Source of the DNA: Syntrophotalea acetylenivorans
GTDB lineage: Bacteria; Desulfobacterota; Desulfuromonadia; Desulfuromonadales; Syntrophotaleaceae
Reading direction: 5' to 3'
DNA length: 64,000 bases
Assembly: GCF_001887775.1 (NCBI RefSeq)
Contig: NZ_CP015519.1
Location: forward strand, 1,178,001-1,242,000
The notes beneath the pieces were generated by a model. It was not told where the DNA came from. It saw nothing but the letters and a program-made list of their open reading frames with translations, and made no database searches. Shown piece by piece: positions 36,544-44,721 of the stretch. The first letter of the stretch is position 1. Each line of letters starts with the position of its first letter. A program made the translations under genes and the position numbers.

Positions 36544-37284
36544 ATGAATTTTGCGCTGCGCTTATCCGCCATCATCTGTTTGAGCTGTCTTTTGTCCCTC
36601 CCCCTGATCCGGGTGGGACACGCCGCCGCAGTTGAGAGGCAACAACAGATTGTCATCAAACCTGAGCAGGTGCAAAAACACCTTGAGGATTACCTGGATC
36701 AACACCGCAGTAAAATGCCTCAGGTCAAACTCCGGTTCCGTCATCTCCGTCTGCCAAAAGCCTTTTCGGTTCCAGCCGGTCGCCTGACCTGCGAAATCAA
36801 CCCTTCGAATCCTCGAGTTCTGTCGAGCAGCCGTTTTAATCTGATTTTCCGGGTTGACGGAAAGGCGGTGAAGAACCTCGCCGTCAGTGCGACCCTCGAG
36901 GCCCTCGCAGAAGTCGCTGTCGTTGCTGGCGACCTGCAGCGCGGCACGATTATCACGGAACAACACATTGAGCTGGCCGAAAGGGACCTCAACCGCCTGC
37001 GGGCCCCCTGTTTCGATAGCGGCGAACTCCTCGGCAAACGCCTGAAGCGCTCCCTGCGCAAAGGCGATGTTTTTGAGCGATCGGCCGTGGCCTTTCCGCC
37101 GATGGTGAAACGAGGAGAGATTGTCACCATCACGGCCCAAAAAGGAGCGTTGACCGTTACCGCTAAAGGCATGGCCCAGCAAAACGGCAATGCCGGAGAC
37201 ATGATCCGAGTACGCAACATCAGTTCGCAAAAAGACCTGATCTGCAAAGTCGCCGGCCCGGTTGCGGTGACCGTGGAGTTATAA
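36544..37284 (+). CDS. flgA: P-ring assembly chaperone FlgA
   Basis: 246 residues with a signal peptide (about 1-28, ending GHA-A). The C-terminal SAF/ChapFlgA domain has RGTIITEQHIELAERDLNRL (about 140-159), RGEIVTITAQKGALTVTAKG and ends in KVAGPVAVTVEL. FlgA acts in the periplasm to bring FlgI into the P ring. It is followed by flgH after 3 bases. Confidence 0.9.
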   Translation: MNFALRLSAIICLSCLLSLPLIRVGHAAAVERQQQIVIKPEQVQKHLEDYLDQHRSKMPQVKLRFRHLRLPKAFSVPAGRLTCEINPSNPRVLSSSRFNLIFRVDGKAVKNLAVSATLEALAEVAVVAGDLQRGTIITEQHIELAERDLNRLRAPCFDSGELLGKRLKRSLRKGDVFERSAVAFPPMVKRGEIVTITAQKGALTVTAKGMAQQNGNAGDMIRVRNISSQKDLICKVAGPVAVTVEL

Positions 37285-37287
37285 ACT

Positions 37288-37974
37288 ATGAATAATCGAC
37301 TACTCAGCCTGATCTTCGGTGCCCTTTTGCTCTCCGGATGCGCTGCCCGTGCCCCTTTTCCAACCACCGAACTTCCTTCGGATAACGCTCCTGAAATAAC
37401 CGTGGAAACGCCACAAACCAGCGGTTCTTTATGGACCGAGAACAAGGGCAGCCTGTTTGGTGATATCAAAGCCCGTCAGATTGGCGATATCCTGACCGTG
37501 GCAATTTTTGAACAAGCCAGCGCCAGCCGAGAGGCAACGACGGAGACCGGCCGTTCCAGCAGCAGCGAAGCCGGGATCAGTAAGTTCCTCGGTTTTGAAA
37601 CAGATTTCAGCAAGATCAACAGCGCCATCGACCCAACCAGCCTGATCGCCACCAACTACGATAATGATTTCAAGGGATCCGGCAGTACTTCGCGCAAGGA
37701 AAATCTGGTTGCGACCCTTTCGACCCGAGTGGTTGAGGTTTTCCCTAACGGCAACCTGCGTATCGAAGGAGGTAAGACGGTCACGGTCAACCATGAGGAG
37801 CAGATTATCGTCCTGACCGGCATTGTACGCCCCAACGATATTTCATCACAGAATGTGATCGACTCCAAATATGTACTCGACGCCAAAATCGCTTACACCG
37901 GCAAAGGAGTCATCAGCGATAAACAGCGTCCAGGCTGGATGACACGTATCCTCGACAACGTCTGGCCGTTTTAA
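37288..37974 (+). CDS. flgH: Flagellar L-ring lipoprotein FlgH
   Basis: 228 residues with a lipoprotein signal (LLLSGC, lipidated Cys18). The conserved core contains SLFGDIKARQIGDILTVAI and the C-terminal NDISSQNVIDSKYVLDAKI. FlgH forms the L ring in the outer membrane, proof of a Gram-negative envelope. A 235-base spacer with an inverted repeat follows, where most bacteria have flgI directly. Confidence 0.95.
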   Translation: MNNRLLSLIFGALLLSGCAARAPFPTTELPSDNAPEITVETPQTSGSLWTENKGSLFGDIKARQIGDILTVAIFEQASASREATTETGRSSSSEAGISKFLGFETDFSKINSAIDPTSLIATNYDNDFKGSGSTSRKENLVATLSTRVVEVFPNGNLRIEGGKTVTVNHEEQIIVLTGIVRPNDISSQNVIDSKYVLDAKIAYTGKGVISDKQRPGWMTRILDNVWPF

Positions 37975-38017
37975 CTGAACTTCGGTGTCAAAGAAGTTTT
38001 AACTGCGAAGAAAATCG

Positions 38018-38128
38018 TCTCACGCCCGTTCGCTGCGCTCACTCAAGCCGCAAAGACGCAAAGAAGGTCAAAATCGGGTTTTCTTGGCGGCTTTGCGGCT
38101 TGAGCGACTGAAAGGAGCGGGCGTGAGA
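38018..38128. repeat. Long imperfect inverted repeat between flgH and flgI
   Basis: Arms at 38018-38055 and 38091-38128: the outer 11 bases (tctcacgcccg) and inner 13 (tcaagccgcaaag) match perfectly; the middle 14 do not. The element is flanked by similar segments, gaagttttaactg (37993-38005) and taagtttttaactg (38148-38161). It looks like a small non-autonomous insertion or an intergenic repeat rather than a terminator, as no T run follows. Confidence 0.7.
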
Positions 38129-38209
38129 TATGATTTGGCTTTTGACTTTAAGTTTTTAACTGAATTTTGCCAGAAAAGAAGTCGTTATTATCCCATCGGG
38201 AGCTTCCGG

Positions 38210-39340
38210 ATGAAAGAATTCCAGAAACATATTTTCGCCGATTTTCTAACCGGTTGGCCGTTCACCCTGCTGCTAATCCTTTTGCTGCTCCCTTCTGTCG
38301 CCACGGCGGCACGCATCAAGGATATCGCTCAGATCGAAGGAGTGCGCAGCAACCAACTGGTCGGCTACGGTCTGGTCATCGGCCTCAACGGCACCGGCGA
38401 CAGTGATAGTACTCAATTTACCGTGCAGTCGCTGGTCAATATGATGGAGCGTCTCGGGGTTACTGTGAGCCGGGATGACGTCAAGGTCGACAACGTGGCC
38501 GCGGTCATCGTTACCGCCGAACTGCCGCCCTTTGCCAAGGCCGGCACCACGATCGATGTGACGGTCTCCTCCATTGGCGATGCCGACAGCCTGGCCGGCG
38601 GCAGTCTGCTCATGACCCCCCTTAAAGCACCCGATGGAAATATCTACGCTGTCGCTCAGGGGCCTTTGATCGTCGGTTCCCTGGCCTTTGGCGGCAAGGC
38701 GGCCAAAGTGCAGAAAAACCACCCAACCGTCGGCCGTTTACCGGGCGGTGCGCTGGTGGAAAGGGAAATCCCCTTTACCCTGAACCCCGACAGCCAACTT
38801 CGCTACCAGCTTGCGGAAGCCGACTTCACTACCGTATCCCGTATCGCAGCAGTGATTAACAATCACTTTAAGAGCCCACTGGCGACTCCTGTTGACAGCG
38901 CAAGCCTGAATGTTGCTATCCCCTTGCCCTACCGGGAACGATTAGTGGATTTCGTCGCCACCCTCGAAGGCCTGCCGGTTCAACCCGATGCCACGGCCAA
39001 AATCGTGGTCAATGAGAAGACCGGCACCATCGTCATGGGCGAAGGGGTCCGTATCGCTACCGTAGCGGTATCCCACGGCAATCTCAATCTGGTCATCAGC
39101 GAATCGGCCGAAGTCTCCCAACCCTTCCCCTTTTCCCAAGGAGAAACGGTCGCAATACCGCAAACGGACATTGCCGCATCTGAAGATGAAGGCAACCTGG
39201 TGGTGTTGCAAATGGGGGTCAGTATCGGCGATGTGGCTCAGGCACTCAACGCCATTGGCGCCACCCCGCGTGATTTGATAGCCATCTTCCAGGCCATTAA
39301 GGCTTCCGGCGCATTGCATGCCGAGCTGGTGGTTCTGTAG
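38210..39340 (+). CDS. flgI: Flagellar P-ring protein FlgI
   Basis: 376 residues from ATG 38210, chosen because GGGAG lies 7 bases upstream and a signal peptide begins there (hydrophobic LLLILLLLP, cleavage near ATA-A at 34). The open frame extends upstream into the repeat but is not coding. RIKDIAQIEGVRSNQLVGYG and GLNGTGDSD are FlgI hallmarks, and the C-terminal ALNAIGATPRDLIAIFQAIK is typical. It forms the periplasmic P ring with help from FlgA. Confidence 0.95.
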   Translation: MKEFQKHIFADFLTGWPFTLLLILLLLPSVATAARIKDIAQIEGVRSNQLVGYGLVIGLNGTGDSDSTQFTVQSLVNMMERLGVTVSRDDVKVDNVAAVIVTAELPPFAKAGTTIDVTVSSIGDADSLAGGSLLMTPLKAPDGNIYAVAQGPLIVGSLAFGGKAAKVQKNHPTVGRLPGGALVEREIPFTLNPDSQLRYQLAEADFTTVSRIAAVINNHFKSPLATPVDSASLNVAIPLPYRERLVDFVATLEGLPVQPDATAKIVVNEKTGTIVMGEGVRIATVAVSHGNLNLVISESAEVSQPFPFSQGETVAIPQTDIAASEDEGNLVVLQMGVSIGDVAQALNAIGATPRDLIAIFQAIKASGALHAELVVL

Positions 39341-39364
39341 GACGGTTAAAACCCAAAAGCATTT

Positions 39365-39838
39365 ACCGCAGAGGTCGCAAAGAACGCCGAGAAAAACCAA
39401 ACATCAAAAAAATATCCGCAGGTTAAGGCAGGCAGTGGTGAGGCTCTGAACAGTCAAAATCTGCCTTTGCCTGATCTGCGAATGCGAAGCATCAGCGTTT
39501 ATCAGCGTCCCATTCGGTTTGGAGTTCACCCCAATACAGACCAAGCGAAAACCAATTGGACGCAGATGAACGCAGATAAAGTCAAAGGCTATAACTCCTA
39601 AAAGAATTCACCGCCGAGTACGCAAAGAACGCCGAGTAAGGCAAAACACCAAAAAAATCCACGCAGTAGGCCAAGCAGTGGTTAGGTTCTGACAACTGTC
39701 AAAATCTGCTTTTGCCTGATCTGCGAATGCGAAGCATCAGCGTTTATCAACGTCCCATTCGGTTTGGGTTTCACCCCAATACAGACCAAGCGTAAACTAA
39801 TTGAACACAGATAAACGCGGATAAAATTAAAGGCTATA
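39365..39838. repeat. Tandem imperfect duplication of about 245 bases between flgI and flgJ
   Basis: Two copies, starting near 39365 and 39610, each run from a cgcaaagaacgccgag module to an aaaggctata end. The best-kept stretch is tgatctgcgaatgcgaagca and the bases following it. Neither copy has a convincing gene. Many point differences show an old duplication. A third, inverted piece of the cgccgag module is at about 39937-39975. Such motifs are commonly seen as intergenic repeats in environmental proteobacteria. Confidence 0.75.
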
Positions 39839-40004
39839 GCACTTATGAGGGTGGCTTGCCGTTTTTTCCGGGCAAGGGTTCATCGTACAAATTGGCTTCC
39901 TTGGATCTTGAGGTTATGAAACCAAGTCTAGATAGATTTTCTCTGCGCACTCGGCGTCCTCGGAGGTAAATTCCTGGTTTTGTCTATTTATTAGCGCTAA
40001 GACG

Positions 40005-40031
40005 TAAACTTTTCCCGGCTGATGCCGATAT
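40005..40031 (+). promoter_or_regulatory. Sigma-28 (FliA) promoter of flgJ-flgM-flgNKL-csrA-fliW
   Basis: TAAA (40005-40008), 15 bases, GCCGATAT (40024-40031): seven of eight -10 positions and exact spacing. It lies 64 bases before flgJ, just after the repeat spacer, and would make this a late, FlgM-controlled transcript. Confidence 0.75.
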
Positions 40032-40094
40032 GTAACCCATAACAACAACGTTTAAACGACCGAGCTATTCATCACCACCAACTCGAGATTTGCT

Positions 40095-40409
40095 ATGGAA
40101 CTATCCTTCGATCCCCGCATGCTTATCAGCCAGGCCAGCAGCCCCGAGAAACCGGAGAGACAATCCGGCAATGACCCGGAGCAACTGCGTAAAAAATGCC
40201 AGGACTTCGAAGCGATCATGGTTCAGGCGATGCTCAAAAGTATGCGGGATTCGGTCCCCGACGGGGGCCTGCTCCCCAAAGGCAACGACCAACAGATTTT
40301 TCAAGACCTAATGGATCAAAACGTGGCCATAGAAATGTCCCGCAAACAAGGCATGGGCATCGCCGACGCCCTGTTCCGCCAACTGCAAAAACTGGAAACG
40401 AGTGAATAG
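40095..40409 (+). CDS. flgJ: Rod-binding protein FlgJ, short form without hydrolase domain
   Basis: 104 residues covering only the rod-cap domain (CQDFEAIMVQAMLKSMRDSVP and MSRKQGMGIADALFRQL). The C-terminal peptidoglycan hydrolase domain of enterobacterial FlgJ (about 313 residues) is absent, as in many delta-proteobacteria, so wall cutting must rely on another enzyme. It is preceded by a sigma-28 promoter. Confidence 0.88.
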   Translation: MELSFDPRMLISQASSPEKPERQSGNDPEQLRKKCQDFEAIMVQAMLKSMRDSVPDGGLLPKGNDQQIFQDLMDQNVAIEMSRKQGMGIADALFRQLQKLETSE

Positions 40410-40463
40410 CGCCCCCTCCTGTCCTCTTTCAACTTATCCTGTTATCCTGCCTGCATTTTTTTC

Positions 40464-40491
40464 TAAACTTTTCCTACAATAGAGTCGATAT
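40464..40491 (+). promoter_or_regulatory. Sigma-28 promoter of flgM
   Basis: TAAA (40464-40467), 16 bases, GTCGATAT (40484-40491; six of eight to consensus). It lies in the 228-base gap before flgM. A flgM copy under FliA control would give the usual negative feedback loop. Confidence 0.6.
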
Positions 40492-40596
40492 ATAGAGCAC
40501 AGAGAAAGTCTAACAACTGCCCGGAAGATATTTTCTTTATAAATCGGCAGCTTGAAACACAACGAAACCTTTCGCCGGAATGGTATTATTTCACCA

Positions 40597-40614
40597 GATT
40601 CCCTTACGGGAATC
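40597..40614 (+). other. Hairpin in the flgM leader
   Basis: GATTCCC-TTAC-GGGAATC is a perfect 7-base stem, 13 bases before the AGGTGG ribosome site of flgM. It may affect flgM translation or message stability. No T run follows, so termination is unlikely. Confidence 0.45.
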
Positions 40615-40637
40615 CTAATCGCCTTCAGGTGGCAACC

Positions 40638-40931
40638 ATGACTATCGACAAAGTATTTGGCAACAGCGGCATCGGCCCCTTGGACAGAACCAAAAACCGC
40701 GTCCAAGCGAAAAAAACCGACCAGGCAGGAGCCCCATCCGGCAGCGACCAGGTGCGGTTTTCCGACACCTTGCAGCAAGCCAACAAAGCACAAAGTGCTG
40801 GCCCCAGCGCCGATGTGCAGAGATCTGAAAAGCTTCAGGCTCTCAAGGAGCAGATATCCGCTGGCACTTACCGTCCCGACACACGCAAGGTCGCAGCGAG
40901 TCTGCTGCAGTTTATTGCGGAGAGCAAGTAA
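40638..40931 (+). CDS. flgM: Anti-sigma-28 factor FlgM
   Basis: 97 residues from ATG 40638 (a GTG at 40629 is in frame but lies within the ribosome site). The N-terminal half is disordered in character. The C-terminal half SEKLQALKEQISAGTYRPD followed by KVAASLLQFI is the FliA-binding FlgM signature. It is secreted through the finished hook, freeing FliA. flgN follows after 2 bases. Confidence 0.9.
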   Translation: MTIDKVFGNSGIGPLDRTKNRVQAKKTDQAGAPSGSDQVRFSDTLQQANKAQSAGPSADVQRSEKLQALKEQISAGTYRPDTRKVAASLLQFIAESK

Positions 40932-40933
40932 AC

Positions 40934-41293
40934 ATGTCTGAAGCGAACCTCAAACAACGTCTGGAAAACCTCCTTCAGCTGATTCTGACAGAAAGAGAAC
41001 AGGCTAAAGGGCTCGACATGGCGAGCTTGCAGGAAAGTGCCGAAGAAAAACAACGGCTGCTGCAATCCATAGGTTCCGGCATTGATGACCAGAGCGATCC
41101 CGAGGTTCAGCAACTGGCCAACCAAGTGCGCGAAGAGAACCGCCGCAACGCTTACTTGTTCTACCTGACCTTGGGTTGGGTTCGCGAACAAATGACCTTT
41201 TTCGGTCAACGTACGGCACCAACCTCCTACGGCTCAAGCGCCGCCCAAATCAGCGAGCAACGCGGCGGCCGACTTCTTTCCGGAAGGATCTGA
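40934..41293 (+). CDS. flgN: Export chaperone FlgN for FlgK and FlgL
   Basis: 119 residues, mainly helical, of FlgN type (LKQRLENLLQLILTEREQAK and EKQRLLQSIGS). It sits between flgM and flgK, as in most flagellates. FlgN keeps the hook-filament junction proteins FlgK and FlgL unpolymerised and docks them on FlhA. Similarity in this family is low, so the name rests largely on position. Confidence 0.8.
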   Translation: MSEANLKQRLENLLQLILTEREQAKGLDMASLQESAEEKQRLLQSIGSGIDDQSDPEVQQLANQVREENRRNAYLFYLTLGWVREQMTFFGQRTAPTSYGSSAAQISEQRGGRLLSGRI

Positions 41294-41294
41294 C

Positions 41295-42695
41295 ATGGGT
41301 GGTCTGCTTGTCGCATTGAACGCCGGCAAAACAAGCCTCTCGACCAACCAAAAGGTCATCGAGGTCTCCGGCAACAATATCGCCAACGTCAATACCCCCG
41401 GCTATTCCCGGCAAAAGGCGATCCTTACTCCCTACCCTTCTCTCAACTTCAACGGCTTCATGATCGGCCAGGGAGTGAAGGTCGGCGATATCGTTCGCGA
41501 ACACGACGCCTTCCTCTCTACCCAAATTCAGGATAAGAGCGCCGGTTACGGCGAAGCCGATGCCAAAACCTTTCCGCTGGCTGAACTGGAACGCGTATTC
41601 GGCATTTCGGATGGGGGAATCAGCACCGATATTGACAGTTTTTTCGATTCCTGGCAGGAGTTGACTGCCAACCCCGGCGGCCAGACCGAGCGGGATATCG
41701 TCATCCAGCGAGGTGAATTGCTGGCCGACTCCTTTCACACCGCTTTGGCCGAACTCGATGGCGTCAAACGCAACATCGATGAATCGCTTCTGTCCAAAAT
41801 TGACGGCGTCAACGACAGTCTGCAGCGGGTCGCTGATCTCAACATTCGCATATCCACCATCGAAAGCAGCGGCCAGACGGCCAACACCTTCCGCGACGAG
41901 CGTGACCTGTTGCTGGCCGACCTGTCCTCCAGCATCGGCATTCAGAGCCTGGAAGACAAAGAAGGCAATGTCATGGTCCAGCTCCCCGGTGGTCAGCCCC
42001 TGGTGCAAAAGGGCAACGCCCTGACCCTGGAGGGCGAAGTTGTAGATGATGAACTGCAACTGCAGGTCAATACCGGCTCGACTTCGACCCCAATCGACAC
42101 CACAACCGTCGGCGGTGCTTTCAAGGGATTACTCGAAGTACGGGACCAACTGATCCCCGATCTGGAGAGTCAGCTTGACAAACTGGCCTACAGCCTGGCC
42201 ACCGAAGTCAACGCCCTGCACAGCACCGGTAGAGACCTCAACGACAATACCGGCATCCTGTTTTTTGACGCCCCGCCCTCGCCAACACCACCAGCAAACC
42301 TCTGGGACGGCGCAGCCAATGCCCTCAACGTAGCCATAAGTTCGCCGGATCAGCTTGCCGCAGGCCTGACCAGCGCACCGGGCGACAACACCATCGCCTT
42401 GCAAATCGCTGAGCTAGGCAGCGCCAAGATCGTCGATGGCACCGACACCCTGACCGGTGCCTACTCACGCATCAGCGCACAGGTGGGCTTGGAAGCGGGC
42501 CAGAACGAACTAGCCACGGCCGCCAACGAAGACACCATGACTCAACTAAAAAACCTGCGTGACGGCAAGGTCGGTGTTTCGCTGGAAGAAGAGATGATCA
42601 ACCTGATCCAATATCAAAAAGGCTTTGAAGCCTCGGCCAAATTTCTCTCCACGGTCGACGAAATGATGGACACCATCCTGACCATCAAACGTTAA
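41295..42695 (+). CDS. flgK: Hook-associated protein 1, FlgK
   Basis: 466 residues, somewhat shorter than E. coli FlgK (about 547). N-terminal SGNNIANVNTPGYSRQKA and C-terminal EEEMINLIQYQKGFEASAKF are clear. The middle is the exposed variable part. It forms the first junction layer between hook and filament. The gene starts one base after flgN ends. Confidence 0.94.
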   Translation: MGGLLVALNAGKTSLSTNQKVIEVSGNNIANVNTPGYSRQKAILTPYPSLNFNGFMIGQGVKVGDIVREHDAFLSTQIQDKSAGYGEADAKTFPLAELERVFGISDGGISTDIDSFFDSWQELTANPGGQTERDIVIQRGELLADSFHTALAELDGVKRNIDESLLSKIDGVNDSLQRVADLNIRISTIESSGQTANTFRDERDLLLADLSSSIGIQSLEDKEGNVMVQLPGGQPLVQKGNALTLEGEVVDDELQLQVNTGSTSTPIDTTTVGGAFKGLLEVRDQLIPDLESQLDKLAYSLATEVNALHSTGRDLNDNTGILFFDAPPSPTPPANLWDGAANALNVAISSPDQLAAGLTSAPGDNTIALQIAELGSAKIVDGTDTLTGAYSRISAQVGLEAGQNELATAANEDTMTQLKNLRDGKVGVSLEEEMINLIQYQKGFEASAKFLSTVDEMMDTILTIKR

Positions 42696-42709
42696 TGCCT
42701 TAGCAAAAG

Positions 42710-42743
42710 CCATAAAATGGCTAAGCAAAAATTTTGACATGCA
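42710..42743. repeat. Dispersed repeat, copy 2, in the flgK-flgL spacer
   Basis: CCATAAAATGGCT with ATTTTG and CATGCA at the same spacing as in copy 1 (8673-8706). Here it is part of a larger hairpin, CTTAGC (42699-42704) with GCTAAG (42720-42725), followed by an A/T run. The 155-base spacer (42696-42850) has no gene. The hairpin may also act as a weak terminator or processing site. Confidence 0.5.
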
Positions 42744-42850
42744 AGGCGGATAGGGTTTTCAGGGCTGAAGGTATACACAAGGCATATCAAAGGTCTGAAA
42801 AGCGCTTCAACACAGCAGGGCGGGATTTTTGCGACGCCAAGAGGTAGAAT

Positions 42851-43747
42851 ATGAAAACCACTCAATCAACCGTATACCGCAGCCTGCAGAATCAGATTTA
42901 TAAAACCCAAAGCTCCCTGCTCGATCTTCGTATGTCCGCGGCGACCGGTAAACGGATCAACAAACCGTCCGATGATCCCTCGGCAATCCGGCCGGTACTG
43001 AACGCCCGCAGCCAGATGCAGAAGAGCGACCGCTATCTGCGCACCATGGGCAGCGCCTCGGATCGCCTCGACATTCTCGATTCGCACCTGGGCCAGATCG
43101 GCAACCTGATGATCCGCGCTCAGGAGACCACCATCAGCGCCGGCAACGCCGCCATGGGGCCGAACGATCTGACCAACCTCTCCGACGCTATCGGCCACAT
43201 CAAAGACGAACTACTCGCCCTGGCTAATTCCAACGTCGACGGCAAGTATATCTTCGCCGGCTTTGCCGAAGACACCCAGCCCTTCCCCGGCACCGACCCC
43301 CTTGATCCTTTTGCCTATGAAGGCGACGGGGGCCACATGGAGTTGGAGATCGCCCCCGGCGAACGAATTCAGGCCAATCTTACCGGCGATGAACTGTTTC
43401 AGGGCGCCGGAGGAGGCATCAACCTTTTTGAGGTTCTCGATGATATCCAAACCCAGCTAGCAAACGGCAATGCCGAAGCGGCGCTCAGTCGCCTTGGCGA
43501 TCTGCAGGACGGTACCGAACAGGTCAGCCGCCAGCGCAGCCAGATGGGTAATATTGGCGCACGGGTGGAAAACGCTCAGGAACATATGGAATCGATCAAA
43601 ATCGACATGCAGGAAGTCCTTTCCCGCTACGAGGATGCCGACCTCGTTGAAGTGATCACCGCGTTGACCCAACAGGAGCAGGCCTTTGAAGCGGCGCTCA
43701 ACGTCACTGCCAAGGTGTCAAACCTGTCGATACTAGACTATCTGTAA
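42851..43747 (+). CDS. flgL: Hook-associated protein 3, FlgL
   Basis: 298 residues with flagellin-like ends: ATGKRINKPSDDPSAIRPVL near 31-50 and a C-terminal helical segment (DADLVEVITALTQQEQAFEAAL). FlgL is the second junction layer, to which flagellin attaches. AAGAGGTAG precedes the start. The spacing after flgK is larger than usual because of the hairpin and repeat. Confidence 0.93.
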   Translation: MKTTQSTVYRSLQNQIYKTQSSLLDLRMSAATGKRINKPSDDPSAIRPVLNARSQMQKSDRYLRTMGSASDRLDILDSHLGQIGNLMIRAQETTISAGNAAMGPNDLTNLSDAIGHIKDELLALANSNVDGKYIFAGFAEDTQPFPGTDPLDPFAYEGDGGHMELEIAPGERIQANLTGDELFQGAGGGINLFEVLDDIQTQLANGNAEAALSRLGDLQDGTEQVSRQRSQMGNIGARVENAQEHMESIKIDMQEVLSRYEDADLVEVITALTQQEQAFEAALNVTAKVSNLSILDYL

Positions 43748-43862
43748 CAGACAACGCTGTTTAACTGCCCCGATGACCGGCCTTGTCTGCGACAAATTTG
43801 GTAGGATATTTCATTTACCAGAGGCCTTTGGAGAAAGGCCCCCACAAGCCAAGGAGGGCGAC

Positions 43863-44105
43863 ATGTTGGTACTAACTCGCAAAACGGGTGAAGGCATCAT
43901 CATTGGCGATAACATCCGCATCACCGTCGTCGAAATCAAAGGTGGTGGCATCCGCCTCGGTATAGACGCCCCATCGGATAAAAAAATCTACCGGCAGGAG
44001 GTTTTCGACCGCATCTGCCAGGAAAATAAGGAGGCCTTGCAATGGAACCTTGCCGATCTGAATGCCTTGAGCACATCCCTGACCCAAAAGAAGGGACAGT
44101 CATGA
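43863..44105 (+). CDS. csrA: Carbon storage regulator CsrA
   Basis: 80 residues from ATG 43863 with AGGAGG six bases upstream. LVLTRKTGEGIIIGDNIRIT and the beta-strand core are canonical; the C-terminus is about 20 residues longer than in E. coli, typical of CsrA paired with FliW. CsrA dimers bind GGA in RNA hairpin loops over ribosome sites and block translation. Its stop overlaps fliW (ATGA). Both flagellin leaders downstream have candidate sites. Confidence 0.96.
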   Translation: MLVLTRKTGEGIIIGDNIRITVVEIKGGGIRLGIDAPSDKKIYRQEVFDRICQENKEALQWNLADLNALSTSLTQKKGQS

Positions 44106-44521
44106 TAAAAATCGTCACCCGCTTTGGCGAGATCGAATACGATCCGACCAAGACCGTCCATTTCCCCGAAGGCTTGATTGGTTTCGAACATCTTCGCGAT
44201 TTCATCGTCATGCCCAACGAGAAGGAAGGGCCTCTATTCTGGATTCAGAGTATTGATGATCCACAAATTGCTTTTGTCCTCACTGACCCAACAAATTTTT
44301 TCTTGGAATACCGAGTAAAACCTGACCAAAGAGAGTGTCAAAAACTTGGCATTCAGTCCCAGGACGATTGTTTTTGCCTATCGGTGGTCACTGTTCCGAC
44401 GGACCGAAAGATTACCCTCAACCTGGCTGCCCCCATACTTTTTTCTCCATCAACCAACCGTGCTTTACAGGTAATCCTTGAAAACTCCTCGCATAGTGCA
44501 CGTACTCCATTGCCTCAATGA
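44102..44521 (+). CDS. fliW: Flagellar assembly factor FliW
   Basis: 139 residues from ATG 44102. FPEGLIGFEHLRDFIV, LFWIQSIDDPQIAFVLTDP and the VVTVP segment are FliW hallmarks. FliW binds flagellin and, when free, binds CsrA and removes it from flagellin mRNA. Overlap with csrA indicates coupled synthesis in a fixed ratio. Confidence 0.95.
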   Translation: MIKIVTRFGEIEYDPTKTVHFPEGLIGFEHLRDFIVMPNEKEGPLFWIQSIDDPQIAFVLTDPTNFFLEYRVKPDQRECQKLGIQSQDDCFCLSVVTVPTDRKITLNLAAPILFSPSTNRALQVILENSSHSARTPLPQ

Positions 44522-44574
44522 TGACAAAAATGGTTGTGCCGGAACTTTGACACTATCTTTAGAGTATCAAATAG

Positions 44575-44607
44575 AAAAAGGCGGGAGAGAAATCCCCGCC
44601 TTTTTTC
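44575..44607 (+). terminator. Rho-independent terminator after fliW
   Basis: GGCGGG (44580-44585) pairs with CCCGCC (44595-44600), flanked by an A run and a T run (44601-44606) that extend the stem. It ends the late transcript that starts at 40005. The poly-A before the stem would also let it work on the minus strand. Confidence 0.85.
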
Positions 44608-44721
44608 TATTTGGTACAACCCATGATTATATAAGAGATTTTTCGCAAGAACATTATGCGGGTCCAGGATTTGCATAGCATGATCAAGCATTATCCACAC
44701 AGCTAGGGGAACAATAAAATT

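Larger units (their letters stand above)
39341..40094. other. 754-base repeat-rich spacer
   Basis: No gene is supported. It holds the tandem duplication (39365-39838), an inverted fragment of the same repeat (39937-39975) and, at its right end, a sigma-28 promoter (40005-40031). It separates flgI from flgJ, which are adjacent in most flagellar clusters, so it probably grew by insertion of repeats. Confidence 0.7.

Noticed and set aside
38084-38209. N-terminal extension of the flgI open frame
   Set aside because: It runs into the inverted repeat; the signal peptide and ribosome site place the start at 38210.
42699-42735. Terminator between flgK and flgL
   Set aside because: The hairpin is A/T-rich, overlaps a dispersed repeat and is not followed by a clean T run; flgL normally shares the flgK transcript.
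44478-44678. Short open frame of 66 codons overlapping the end of fliW
   Set aside because: It crosses the terminator at 44575-44607 and has no ribosome site or known motif.
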